From a virus: 53,020 nt of DNA. The translations under genes and the position numbers were made by a program. The stretch covers positions 1 through 53,020 of the IMG/VR virus record IMGVR_UViG_3300043419_000168. One strand, 5' to 3'. The notes below the pieces were generated by a model. The model did not search any database. It had not been told where the DNA came from and worked only from the letters and a program-made list of their open reading frames with translations. Below are positions 6,166 to 14,263 of this stretch, piece after piece (the stretch's first letter is position 1; every line of letters begins with the position of its first letter).

Positions 6166-8990
6166 TGCAGTTATACACTGGTGTAGTCGAAAATCGTAAC
6201 GATCCATTAAAACTTGGCAGATGTCAGGTTCGCGTAGTTGGTCTTCATACAGACAATAAAACTTTACTGCCGACTGAAGATTTACCATGGGCTTATCCAA
6301 TGCAGCCAGTAACATCTGCAGCTGTTAGTGGTTTAGGTCACTCTCCGACAGGTCCAGTTCCTGGAAGTTGGGTTGTTATTATGTTCAGAGATGAGGATCT
6401 TCAACAACCAGTTATGTTGGGAACTATCGGTGGTATCCCGCAAACAAAATCTGGCGAACGAGCGATTGAAGATTCTTCTGATGAGATCATTCCTCAAGAA
6501 GGTATCTTAACAGATTCTTCTGGTAATCCAGTTTTAGATAGTGATGGTAATCCAATCACAACTGGAACTAATCAGGCTAATAACTCTGCGCCAAATACAC
6601 CATCAACACCAGTCGCACCAGTAGTTACCCCAACAGAAATTCCAACTAATCCACCACCTAAGTCTGGTGCTGGTTCTAATGCATCAGCAGGTATCAAAGC
6701 GTTAATTGCTGCCTGTGATAAAGTTGGATTAACAACGAAGTACGCTAAGTGTGCATTGTTGGGTATTGCTGGTGGTGAATCTAAGTGGGTTCCGCAAAAA
6801 GAAGCACATAACTACAACCCAACAAGATTAAAACAAATTTTTCCAAATGCTACTCAACAAATTTTAGATGAGTATTCTTACGCAGTTAAGAAGGGATTAT
6901 CAAAAGAAGACTTCTTCTCATTCTTCTATGGTCCAACTTATCGTGGTAAAAATTTCTTAGGTAATAAAACTGACCAAGATGGTGGTAAGTATTATGGTCG
7001 TGGGTTCATTCAGTTGACTGGTCGTGGAAACTACGAGCGTTATCAAAAACTTGGTACTGCTGCTGGTTTGAATATTGACATTGTCGGAAATCCAGATTCG
7101 CTTGATGCAGACTTAGACACATCAGCTTTAATCGCTGCTCTTTATATTAAAGACAGAGTTAAAGGTTGGGAAAAGTTAATGTATGAGCCAGGATTTTTCC
7201 AGGCTGCTAAAAATGCGGTTGGTGTTAATAGCCCAGATATCGCATTGGCTAAACAACAGTACTATGAATATTTCTTAGGTTCTTCAACAGATCCAGTATC
7301 TACAAATAAAAACGCAACAGCGACAGAACCTAACTTATCTCCAGAAGAGATCGCAAAACAACCTCTAGATAAACAAGAAGCATACAAAGAAGATCGTTCT
7401 GGTAACGCTACACAATTTGGATTCACAGATCCAACTGGTAAGTACCCATTGCGTGACCATATGAACGAAGCCGATACTAATAGACTAGCACGTGGTATCA
7501 TTGACGGAACATGCTTTAAGTTTAAAGACGCAACAAGAAAACAAGATATCCCAGTTGCTGGTGGAAAAACATGGTCACAACCATTATCACCATACAACGC
7601 AGTATATCCATATAACAAAGTATTTGAATCTGAGTCTGGCCACATTATGGAGTTTGATGATTCTCCAGATGGCGAGCGTATTCACTTATATCATCGTAAG
7701 GGAACATATCTAGAGATAGATCCTAATGGTTCTCAGTTAAACTTTATCGTTGGTGATGGTTATCAAATTGTTTTACGAAACAATAACATTTATGTTGTTG
7801 GAACTGCAAACTTAACTGTCGGTGGAAATATCAATATTCTTTGTCAGGGTGATGCTAAGATTGAGGTTGAAGGACGAAGTAACATTGCACTAAAAGGTGA
7901 TGCTGAGTTAGGTGTTGCTGGTAATCTAGACATGACTGTCGGTGGTGATTACAAACTTAAAGTTGATGGTGACTACAACATTGAAACAACAAACTTAACT
8001 ACAAAGACTTCTGGTTATCAGATACATGACTCTTCTGCTGATTGGTCAGTTAAATCTGCAGGTAATGTTATGGTTAACGCAGGTGGAAACTTTAATGCTG
8101 ACTACGCTGAGATGCAGTTCGCCAATGGTCAGGCAGAAGTTAATGATGCTCCGACAACTGGATTATCTGCTCCAGAATTGATTAACGCAGTTGTTCCTGA
8201 ATTTAAAAACTTGGAACCACCAGAGCGTTCTTTCGATGAAGTCGCTAAGTTTGAAACTCCAGATGAGTGGGAAACTCCAGCTGGTAAATTAGAAAAAGAA
8301 AAGCAGTACGATACTCCAGCATATAAAGCTCCAGAAAATAAAAACGGAGAAGCTCAAGAAGCTGTTGTTCCTCCACCGAATAAGGTTGAAGGTAAGAAGA
8401 TTGATACTGCTCCGTTCTATAATACGACAGATTTCTCTCCATCATACAAGTTATCAAAGAACTTCACTGTCGGACATTTAGTTGAACCATCAGTAATTCT
8501 GCGCGATGCAAGTATTATGGGTAAACTTTACACCAAACAAGATTTAATTGCAAACTTGGCTGCAATGTCAGAAAATATCTGCGAACCATTATACGAATTA
8601 CTTGGACCAACTAGCGGAAAATTTGCTGCTCAGTCTCCACGTGGCGCATGGTGCATTAACTCTGGTTTAAGAAATGGTACTAATAATTCTGACCACAATA
8701 AAGGTAGAGCGATTGACCTTAGATATAATCCTAAGCGTTCGTTCGAAGATATGTGGAAGTTGGCTGTTCAGTTAGAAAAGATTTTACCATATAATCAAAT
8801 TATTTTAGAGTACAGAAAACCAGGTGCCAACTATAATCCAGGTCCAGGTTGGATGAACTGGATTCATATTTCGTATTCTACTGAAGGTAACTTGAAACAA
8901 GCATTCACTATGATTGATGATAAGTCAGTTGATTCTTCTGGAAATATTAAACCAGGAAGTCGTGGTCTATTCTTGTTCGGATCAAGTTAA
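6165..8990 (+). CDS. 5: Central spike gp5 with GH19-like lysozyme and M15-like peptidase domains
   Basis: A 941-residue multidomain protein. Residues 1-92 form the gp5 OB-fold (LYTGVVENRNDPLKLGRCQV; later SWVVIMFRDEDLQQPVMLG). A Ser/Pro-rich linker leads to a GH19 chitinase/lysozyme-like domain, about 175-380, with Glu205 in GGESKW and a GRGFIQLTGRGNY motif at 278-290. Residues about 470-680 are the repetitive β-helix of the spike (runs of VGGNINIL and KLKVDGDYNIE type). After a Pro/Glu linker, residues about 780-935 resemble a D-Ala-D-Ala carboxypeptidase-type M15 domain, with His844-Asn-Lys-Gly-Arg-Ala-Ile-Asp851 and His901 in NWIH. T4 gp5 has a single lysozyme domain and 575 residues. The protein would puncture the outer membrane and open peptidoglycan during injection. 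Confidence 0.9.
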   Translation: MQLYTGVVENRNDPLKLGRCQVRVVGLHTDNKTLLPTEDLPWAYPMQPVTSAAVSGLGHSPTGPVPGSWVVIMFRDEDLQQPVMLGTIGGIPQTKSGERAIEDSSDEIIPQEGILTDSSGNPVLDSDGNPITTGTNQANNSAPNTPSTPVAPVVTPTEIPTNPPPKSGAGSNASAGIKALIAACDKVGLTTKYAKCALLGIAGGESKWVPQKEAHNYNPTRLKQIFPNATQQILDEYSYAVKKGLSKEDFFSFFYGPTYRGKNFLGNKTDQDGGKYYGRGFIQLTGRGNYERYQKLGTAAGLNIDIVGNPDSLDADLDTSALIAALYIKDRVKGWEKLMYEPGFFQAAKNAVGVNSPDIALAKQQYYEYFLGSSTDPVSTNKNATATEPNLSPEEIAKQPLDKQEAYKEDRSGNATQFGFTDPTGKYPLRDHMNEADTNRLARGIIDGTCFKFKDATRKQDIPVAGGKTWSQPLSPYNAVYPYNKVFESESGHIMEFDDSPDGERIHLYHRKGTYLEIDPNGSQLNFIVGDGYQIVLRNNNIYVVGTANLTVGGNINILCQGDAKIEVEGRSNIALKGDAELGVAGNLDMTVGGDYKLKVDGDYNIETTNLTTKTSGYQIHDSSADWSVKSAGNVMVNAGGNFNADYAEMQFANGQAEVNDAPTTGLSAPELINAVVPEFKNLEPPERSFDEVAKFETPDEWETPAGKLEKEKQYDTPAYKAPENKNGEAQEAVVPPPNKVEGKKIDTAPFYNTTDFSPSYKLSKNFTVGHLVEPSVILRDASIMGKLYTKQDLIANLAAMSENICEPLYELLGPTSGKFAAQSPRGAWCINSGLRNGTNNSDHNKGRAIDLRYNPKRSFEDMWKLAVQLEKILPYNQIILEYRKPGANYNPGPGWMNWIHISYSTEGNLKQAFTMIDDKSVDSSGNIKPGSRGLFLFGSS

Positions 8991-9445
8991 TGTTTACACC
9001 TACAGAAAGAAATCTTGGGACAGTTAACGAAGAAGTAAATTTTTCGTTTTCTGTTACCTATGAAGTTACCGACGAAATGACTATGGAAACTATATCACAT
9101 CCAGTTATAATTACAGCTGAAGAGAGTGTTGATACAGTTTTAGTTTCTGGTAATACTATCTCTGGTTATTACACAGATAGCTTTAATAATAACATACAAT
9201 ATTTGAATCAGGGTAAACAACTTGTAACAACAGATAAGTTTGGTAAGGTTGTTAATCTATATGAGATGGTTAAGTATGGTGCCGACAGATCAAGAACTAA
9301 AATCTTTAACTATACAGCAAACGCTATGGATGAAGACACTGTTGTAGACTCTCAGGTTTACACAATAACAGTTCAAAATGATTGGACACCTGGAAAAAAT
9401 ACTCTACAAGCATACGTGAGGTCGACAGATGCCAGCAGTAGTTAG
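8990..9445 (+). CDS. Hypothetical protein between gp5 and PAAR tip
   Basis: A 151-residue acidic protein that I do not recognise. It is predicted mostly β-strand (VNFSFSVTYEVTDEMTM; QVYTITVQNDW) and has no signal peptide or membrane segment. Its start overlaps the gp5 stop (TAATG) and its end overlaps the PAAR gene by 17 nt, so it is translationally tied to the spike and tip. This suggests a spike-associated or baseplate protein, for instance an Ig-like decoration or assembly factor. No catalytic motif is visible. Confidence 0.65.
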   Translation: MFTPTERNLGTVNEEVNFSFSVTYEVTDEMTMETISHPVIITAEESVDTVLVSGNTISGYYTDSFNNNIQYLNQGKQLVTTDKFGKVVNLYEMVKYGADRSRTKIFNYTANAMDEDTVVDSQVYTITVQNDWTPGKNTLQAYVRSTDASSS

Positions 9446-9731
9446 ACTTGGAGATACGTCAACTGGACATGGTTGTTTCCCACCAACAAATTTGGTGACT
9501 ACAGCTGCGACCAAAAGTTATATCAATGGTATTTTAGTAGGTCTTCAAGACGAAGCCAGCCAATTTTCTGCCCATGCCTGTGGTAATACCACCCACCAGC
9601 AGGTTACCAGATACATTAGTAGCGGTTCTTCGAAGTCTTTTATAGAAGGTAAACCAGTAGCAAGGATTGGCGATGATATTTCCTGTGGGGACGCATGTGC
9701 CCAAGGTTCTCACAATTCCTTTCTACAATAA
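9429..9731 (+). CDS. PAAR-motif spike tip protein (gp5.4-like)
   Basis: A 100-residue Gly-rich protein starting MPAVVRLGDTSTGHGCFPP, the classical PAAR opening. Candidate metal ligands near the tip are His14, Cys16, His49, Cys51, His56, Cys86, Cys90 and His95; PAAR proteins use His and Cys residues to bind one metal ion at the sharp end. Repeats such as KSYINGILVGLQD and KSFIEGKPVARIGD give the three-sided cone. It would cap the gp5 β-helix and make first contact with the membrane. The start codon lies inside the end of the previous gene. Confidence 0.9.
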   Translation: MPAVVRLGDTSTGHGCFPPTNLVTTAATKSYINGILVGLQDEASQFSAHACGNTTHQQVTRYISSGSSKSFIEGKPVARIGDDISCGDACAQGSHNSFLQ

Positions 9732-9733
9732 AG

Positions 9734-9740
9734 CTAAATA
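9734..9740 (+). promoter_or_regulatory. Possible late promoter element at the gp25 start
   Basis: CTAAATA lies with its last base 6 nt before the gp25 ATG (9746), so initiation at the usual distance would fall on the start codon. The same string occurs inside some genes, so this site is uncertain. Confidence 0.35.
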
Positions 9741-9745
9741 ATAAA

Positions 9746-10138
9746 ATGGCACGTAATACAAGAATATTCTCTGATTTAGACCTCAATTTCACTGCTCACC
9801 CAGTGACTAAGGACATTACTCGTAGATATGACGAGAATGCGATTAAGACCAGTCTAAAAAACCTAATTTTAACATCAAACTATGAGAGACCATTTCATAG
9901 TGAAATTGGTTCTCCAATAAAGCGTTTATTGTTCGAGCCAGCTACACCTATGCTAGAGAACTTGATTCAACGAGCAATAGTTGATGTTGTGACTAACTTC
10001 GAACCACGTGTTCAGTTAATAGATGTTAATGTTCAGTTAAGTCCAGATACAAATTCACTGTATGTGACAATAGAATTTAAAATAGTTAATACCGAGAGTC
10101 CTTTAACTCTTGACCTAGTATTAGAGAGAACCCGATAA
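9746..10138 (+). CDS. 25: Baseplate wedge gp25
   Basis: A 130-residue protein starting MARNTRIFSDLDLNFTAHPV; T4 gp25 is 132 residues. The NYERPFHSEIGSPIKRLLFEP segment is the hallmark of the gp25/GpW-like lysozyme-related baseplate family, followed by FEPRVQLIDVNVQL and a β-strand end. Gp25 sits at the top of the wedge and nucleates the contractile sheath. I chose the ATG at 9746 rather than an upstream in-frame ATG at 9695, which would overlap the PAAR gene and add residues foreign to the family. No clear Shine-Dalgarno precedes 9746. The stop overlaps the gp6 start (TAATG). Confidence 0.9.
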   Translation: MARNTRIFSDLDLNFTAHPVTKDITRRYDENAIKTSLKNLILTSNYERPFHSEIGSPIKRLLFEPATPMLENLIQRAIVDVVTNFEPRVQLIDVNVQLSPDTNSLYVTIEFKIVNTESPLTLDLVLERTR

Positions 10139-11967
10139 TGGCAAATAAAAAGATCAATGTAACCGAATTAGATTTTGATAAAATCAAGGCTAATCTAAAG
10201 ACGTTTTTACAAGGACAAACAGAATTTCAAGATTACGATTTTGAGGGATCTGGTTTATCTATTTTGTTAGATGTGTTAGCATATAATACACACTACAATG
10301 CTCTTTATAATAACCTAACAATAAATGAGATGTTCCTTGACTCTGCCAGCAAAAGAAACAGTGTAGTTTCTCTGGCTAAGATGCTTGGTTATGTTCCAAG
10401 ATCGGCTAAGTGTTCAGAAGCGTCTCTACGCATAACTGTAAATAATGGGGTTTTAGGACCAAGCAGTTTAACACTACCAGCATATTCTACATTCAACACT
10501 ATCGTTGATGGAACTTCTTATACGTTCCACACTACAGAATCTTATACTATTTCTGGTTCTGGAACATCATACACATTCGATAATGTTAAAGTAGTTGAGG
10601 GAACACCACTATCATTTAAGTATACAGTTGCTTCTGGTGCAAGATACGTAATTCCTAACGCTGATGTTGATTTGACAACATTACGTGTTAAAGTTCAAGA
10701 ATCTGCGTCTTCATCTATATATGAAACATACATTAGTTCTTCTTCTATAACTACAGCTGATAAAGATACTAAAGTATATTTCGTTAAAGAAATCGACGAT
10801 GGTCTTTACGAATTAACATTCGGTGATGGGATTATCGGTAGACAATTATCAAATGGTAATGTTATCCACATCGATTATTTCACATCAAGTTTAGATGCGC
10901 CAAATGGTGCACGTTTGTTTACGTACACTGGTCCAACTCTATTAAGCAATTCAACTGTTAATATCACATGCTTGAGTATTGCTCAGAGTGGTTCTTCCGC
11001 TGAAGATATTGAAAGTATCAGATTTAACGCACCAAGAACTTATGCTGCCCAAAACCGAGCAGTAACTCCAGAAGATTATAAGGCGATTATCTACTCAGCT
11101 ATGCCAGAAGCTAAAGCAGTTTCTGTTTGGGGTGGCGAAGATAATAATCCACCTGTTTATGGTAAAATTTTCGTGTGTATTAAGCCACGCGATGCAAGCA
11201 AATTGACTCAGTTACAAAAAGCCAATTTAAACTCAACAATATTGGCAAATAAAAACGTAGTTTCTGTTATACCAGAAATCGTAGATCCTGAGTTTATCAA
11301 TATCTCTTTGGATGTTAAAGTATATTTCAACGAAAGAGAAACTACGAGAACTGCTGCTGAGATTGAAACTATCGTAACAAATACAATATTTGATTATGAT
11401 GATTCAGACCTACAGAACTTTGATGGTGTATTCAGATTCTCTAAACTATCTCGCTTAATTGACGAGTGTGAGCAGGGCATCCTAAATAATATTACAACAG
11501 TAACTATCAGAAGAAAATTACAACCAAGATATAACGTCTCAGCCCAGTATCTATTGAACATTATTAACCCAATTTATACTGCGGGTTTACCAGAGGGTGC
11601 TGTTACTACAACTGGATTCTATATTGCTGGATCTGACGATATACATTATATCGATGACGATGGTGTTGGTAACCTTCGTTTATTTAAGTATGGAACTAAT
11701 GCCACAAAGATTATTGTTGATGAATCTATTGGATTTGTTTACTACGATAAAGGTATTTTAGATATTAGAAATTTACATATTGTTGCTTTGGCTGACATTG
11801 ATTTTGAAGTATCTATCAAACCAAGTTCTAATGATGTTGTTTCAGCATTAACTCAAATTGCGCAAATCGCAAGAGATCACTTAACAGTGACAGCGATTGC
11901 AGATAAGTCAGCTAATGGTGATTTACGTGGTGGTTACAATTACACATTCTCTCCAAGTAGAACATGA
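10138..11967 (+). CDS. 6: Baseplate wedge gp6
   Basis: A 609-residue protein (T4 gp6 660) beginning with LDFDKIKANLKTFLQGQTEF and the motif FEGSGLSILLDVLAYNTHYNAL, which is diagnostic of gp6. A baseplate J-like core follows (AAQNRAVTPEDYKAIIYSAM). Gp6 dimers link the wedges into the inner ring of the baseplate. The gene is between gp25 and a large wedge or fibre-type protein; the downstream start overlaps its stop by 4 nt. Confidence 0.9.
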   Translation: MANKKINVTELDFDKIKANLKTFLQGQTEFQDYDFEGSGLSILLDVLAYNTHYNALYNNLTINEMFLDSASKRNSVVSLAKMLGYVPRSAKCSEASLRITVNNGVLGPSSLTLPAYSTFNTIVDGTSYTFHTTESYTISGSGTSYTFDNVKVVEGTPLSFKYTVASGARYVIPNADVDLTTLRVKVQESASSSIYETYISSSSITTADKDTKVYFVKEIDDGLYELTFGDGIIGRQLSNGNVIHIDYFTSSLDAPNGARLFTYTGPTLLSNSTVNITCLSIAQSGSSAEDIESIRFNAPRTYAAQNRAVTPEDYKAIIYSAMPEAKAVSVWGGEDNNPPVYGKIFVCIKPRDASKLTQLQKANLNSTILANKNVVSVIPEIVDPEFINISLDVKVYFNERETTRTAAEIETIVTNTIFDYDDSDLQNFDGVFRFSKLSRLIDECEQGILNNITTVTIRRKLQPRYNVSAQYLLNIINPIYTAGLPEGAVTTTGFYIAGSDDIHYIDDDGVGNLRLFKYGTNATKIIVDESIGFVYYDKGILDIRNLHIVALADIDFEVSIKPSSNDVVSALTQIAQIARDHLTVTAIADKSANGDLRGGYNYTFSPSRT

Positions 11968-13787
11968 TAACTAGACCAAGAATTTCTTCACTTGTAGCGA
12001 GTCAGTTACCTGAGTTCGTTAGAGAAGATCATCAGACGTTCGTCCAATTTTTAAAAGCGTATTATGATTATCTGGACGGAGAAACTCCAGATATCAAAAC
12101 ACTAAGAGATTTAGATACAACTCTAGAATCTTTTATTAAACATTTTAAAAATGAGTTGGCAGTAAATCTACCAACCACTGTTGTTTCTGAAAGATTTTTA
12201 TTACAACACATTAAAGAACATTACTTAGCCAAGGGTTCAGAAGAATCATTTAAGCTGCTGTTCAGATTGTTATTTAATAAAGATGTTACTGTTGAGTATC
12301 CATCTAAACAGATGCTCCGTGCTTCTGATGGTAAGTGGAATCAAGACGTTTCTATTATATGTAAAGTTTTAACTGGCCACCCAGACGAGGTTGTTGGTAA
12401 ACTAATTGACGTAATCACACCAAACAGAATCATTCGTGTTTTAATTGACAGACGTCAATATGTTGAAATTGAAGTTGAGCGTGTAGTTGAAATCGCTCCA
12501 GATATCTATGAGTTTTATATTGACCGTAGATTCTTCGGTGACATTTCTATCGGCGACAGACTTCGTTATCAAACAGATGACATTTATTTCACTGCAGAAA
12601 TATTAGCGACAACAGCAAAATTAGATATATTGCAGGCTGGAACTGGATTTAGAGTTGGACAACTATATCCTATCAGAAATGGTAGAGGATATGGTTCTAT
12701 TATGAAAGTCACTAAGGCTAGTTCTGAGGGTGGTATATTATCAGCTGAGTTTATTAAGTTCGGAACTGGTTATTCTACAGATTTCACATCAACAATTTAT
12801 GCTGACTTGGGACAATCGTCAACAGGTACTGGTGGAACTACATTACAAGTCATTGGTGGTAATATTTCTATTAGTGAAACCACTGATGGTTTTTCTGAAT
12901 CAGGAACATTAAACAGAGCAGACTACGCTTTAACTGCTATTGATGGAACATATGCTGGTGAAGTTTTAAGAGAATTCGGTAATCAAGAAGCAGCTATTGA
13001 AAGTCCATTTGAACCAGCAGTAATTAAAGTTTCTCTTGGACCTCTTGGTAAATATCCAGGTTATTACATCAATAATGATGGTTTCTTGAATGACGCTATT
13101 TTTATTCAAGATAGTCGTTACTATCAGGCATTCTCATATGTACTTAAGATTGACGAGCTTCTAGATTCTTATAAGTCATTAGTGAAAGCATTAGTTCACC
13201 CAGCTGGTATGGCTGTATTTGGTGAATATGATATTCGTAACGAGTTTGATATCGGATTAGAATTAGAATCAATGATTAAAATTCTTGCTGTTACTGAGCA
13301 AGAAGAACAGTTTATCGAAGACTCTATTTCAGAGATTTTCTTGACTAAAGGCTTTGAACATAGTGTTTCTTTATCTAATGATTTTATTTCGACTAAAGGC
13401 TTGCATAAACCTTTAGCAGATACTACATCATACTCAGACGAAATTTCAAGAAGAGATTTCGGTAAATTATTAAACGGTAATGGCGAAGCAGTTCTGTTGG
13501 GTGATGATGGTATTCAACAGAAAGATTTCGGTAAATTATTGACAGATATTCAATTAATGTCTGACAATGGTAATGGGGCATTTAAGAGAGATTTCGGTAA
13601 GTTACTAGAAGATATTCCTGTTGTTATAGAGACGCCTTACCTAACTGTGACTAAATATATTGACCCTGCAATTTCTGGTGTTGACGAGACTATACCTGTC
13701 GATGCTGGCGGTTTTATGATTATAAACCCTTATGCTGACGCTGGTTGGTTCTTAGAACAATACGTCGGCGAACCAATCAATTTTTAA
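11964..13787 (+). CDS. Large baseplate wedge-like structural protein (gp7 position)
   Basis: A 607-residue virion protein following gp6, where T4 has gp7. The N-terminal LPEFVREDHQTFVQFLKAYYDYL helix segment is common in structural proteins of T4-like marine phages. The middle is β-rich with a short GFRVGQLYPIRNGRGYGSIM repeat-like part, and residues about 470-550 contain three copies of a RDFGKLL motif spaced by acidic, Gly-rich linkers. The C-terminus is a short extended tail. Similarity to T4 gp7 (1032 residues) is not visible, so the role as wedge protein is inferred from position. ATGA overlap with gp6 suggests coupling. Confidence 0.7.
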   Translation: MITRPRISSLVASQLPEFVREDHQTFVQFLKAYYDYLDGETPDIKTLRDLDTTLESFIKHFKNELAVNLPTTVVSERFLLQHIKEHYLAKGSEESFKLLFRLLFNKDVTVEYPSKQMLRASDGKWNQDVSIICKVLTGHPDEVVGKLIDVITPNRIIRVLIDRRQYVEIEVERVVEIAPDIYEFYIDRRFFGDISIGDRLRYQTDDIYFTAEILATTAKLDILQAGTGFRVGQLYPIRNGRGYGSIMKVTKASSEGGILSAEFIKFGTGYSTDFTSTIYADLGQSSTGTGGTTLQVIGGNISISETTDGFSESGTLNRADYALTAIDGTYAGEVLREFGNQEAAIESPFEPAVIKVSLGPLGKYPGYYINNDGFLNDAIFIQDSRYYQAFSYVLKIDELLDSYKSLVKALVHPAGMAVFGEYDIRNEFDIGLELESMIKILAVTEQEEQFIEDSISEIFLTKGFEHSVSLSNDFISTKGLHKPLADTTSYSDEISRRDFGKLLNGNGEAVLLGDDGIQQKDFGKLLTDIQLMSDNGNGAFKRDFGKLLEDIPVVIETPYLTVTKYIDPAISGVDETIPVDAGGFMIINPYADAGWFLEQYVGEPINF

Positions 13788-13799
13788 TAGGAGATACTC

Positions 13800-14243
13800 A
13801 TGGATTTAAATGAAAATCTAAAGATGAAAGGCGAATTATCTATCGTCGTTCGTGGTGAAAATGGACAAGTTAAGAAGACTCTCCATGTTCCAAACTTAGT
13901 TGTTACAGTTGGTAAAAACTACATCGCTTCACGTATCGTTGGAACTGCTTCCAACATTATGTCTCATATGGCTATTGGTACTGGCACTGCAACTCCAGCA
14001 GCTGGTGATACAACTCTAGGTACTGAAGCTGGTCGTGTAACTTTAGCTTCTGGCACATCTTCAAACAACACTGTAACTTATACTGCTACATTCCCAGCTG
14101 GTACTGGTACTGGTGCTATTACTGAAGCTGGCGTATTTAATGCTGGATCTTTAGGTACTATGCTTTGCCGTACTACATTCCCAGTTGTTAACAAAGCAGC
14201 TGGTGACTCTATCGCTATTACTTGGGTTGTTACAGTAAGCTAA
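13800..14243 (+). CDS. Small tail/fibre-associated structural protein
   Basis: A 147-residue protein with a charged N-terminus, then VPNLVVTVGKNYIASRIVG and SHMAIGTGTATPAAGDTTLG, a pattern found in small tail or collar-associated proteins of many phages. The rest is a Gly/Thr-rich β-structure ending IAITWVVTVS. A good Shine-Dalgarno (TAGGAGA) precedes the start. Lying between the wedge-like protein and gp8, it is probably a baseplate or fibre-connecting component; no specific function can be assigned. Confidence 0.6.
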   Translation: MDLNENLKMKGELSIVVRGENGQVKKTLHVPNLVVTVGKNYIASRIVGTASNIMSHMAIGTGTATPAAGDTTLGTEAGRVTLASGTSSNNTVTYTATFPAGTGTGAITEAGVFNAGSLGTMLCRTTFPVVNKAAGDSIAITWVVTVS

Positions 14244-14263
14244 TTTTTCCGTAAAGAGATACA

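Noticed and set aside
9695-9745. Upstream in-frame start for gp25
   Set aside because: It would lie within the PAAR gene and add 17 residues absent from the gp25 family; the ATG at 9746 gives the usual 130-residue length.
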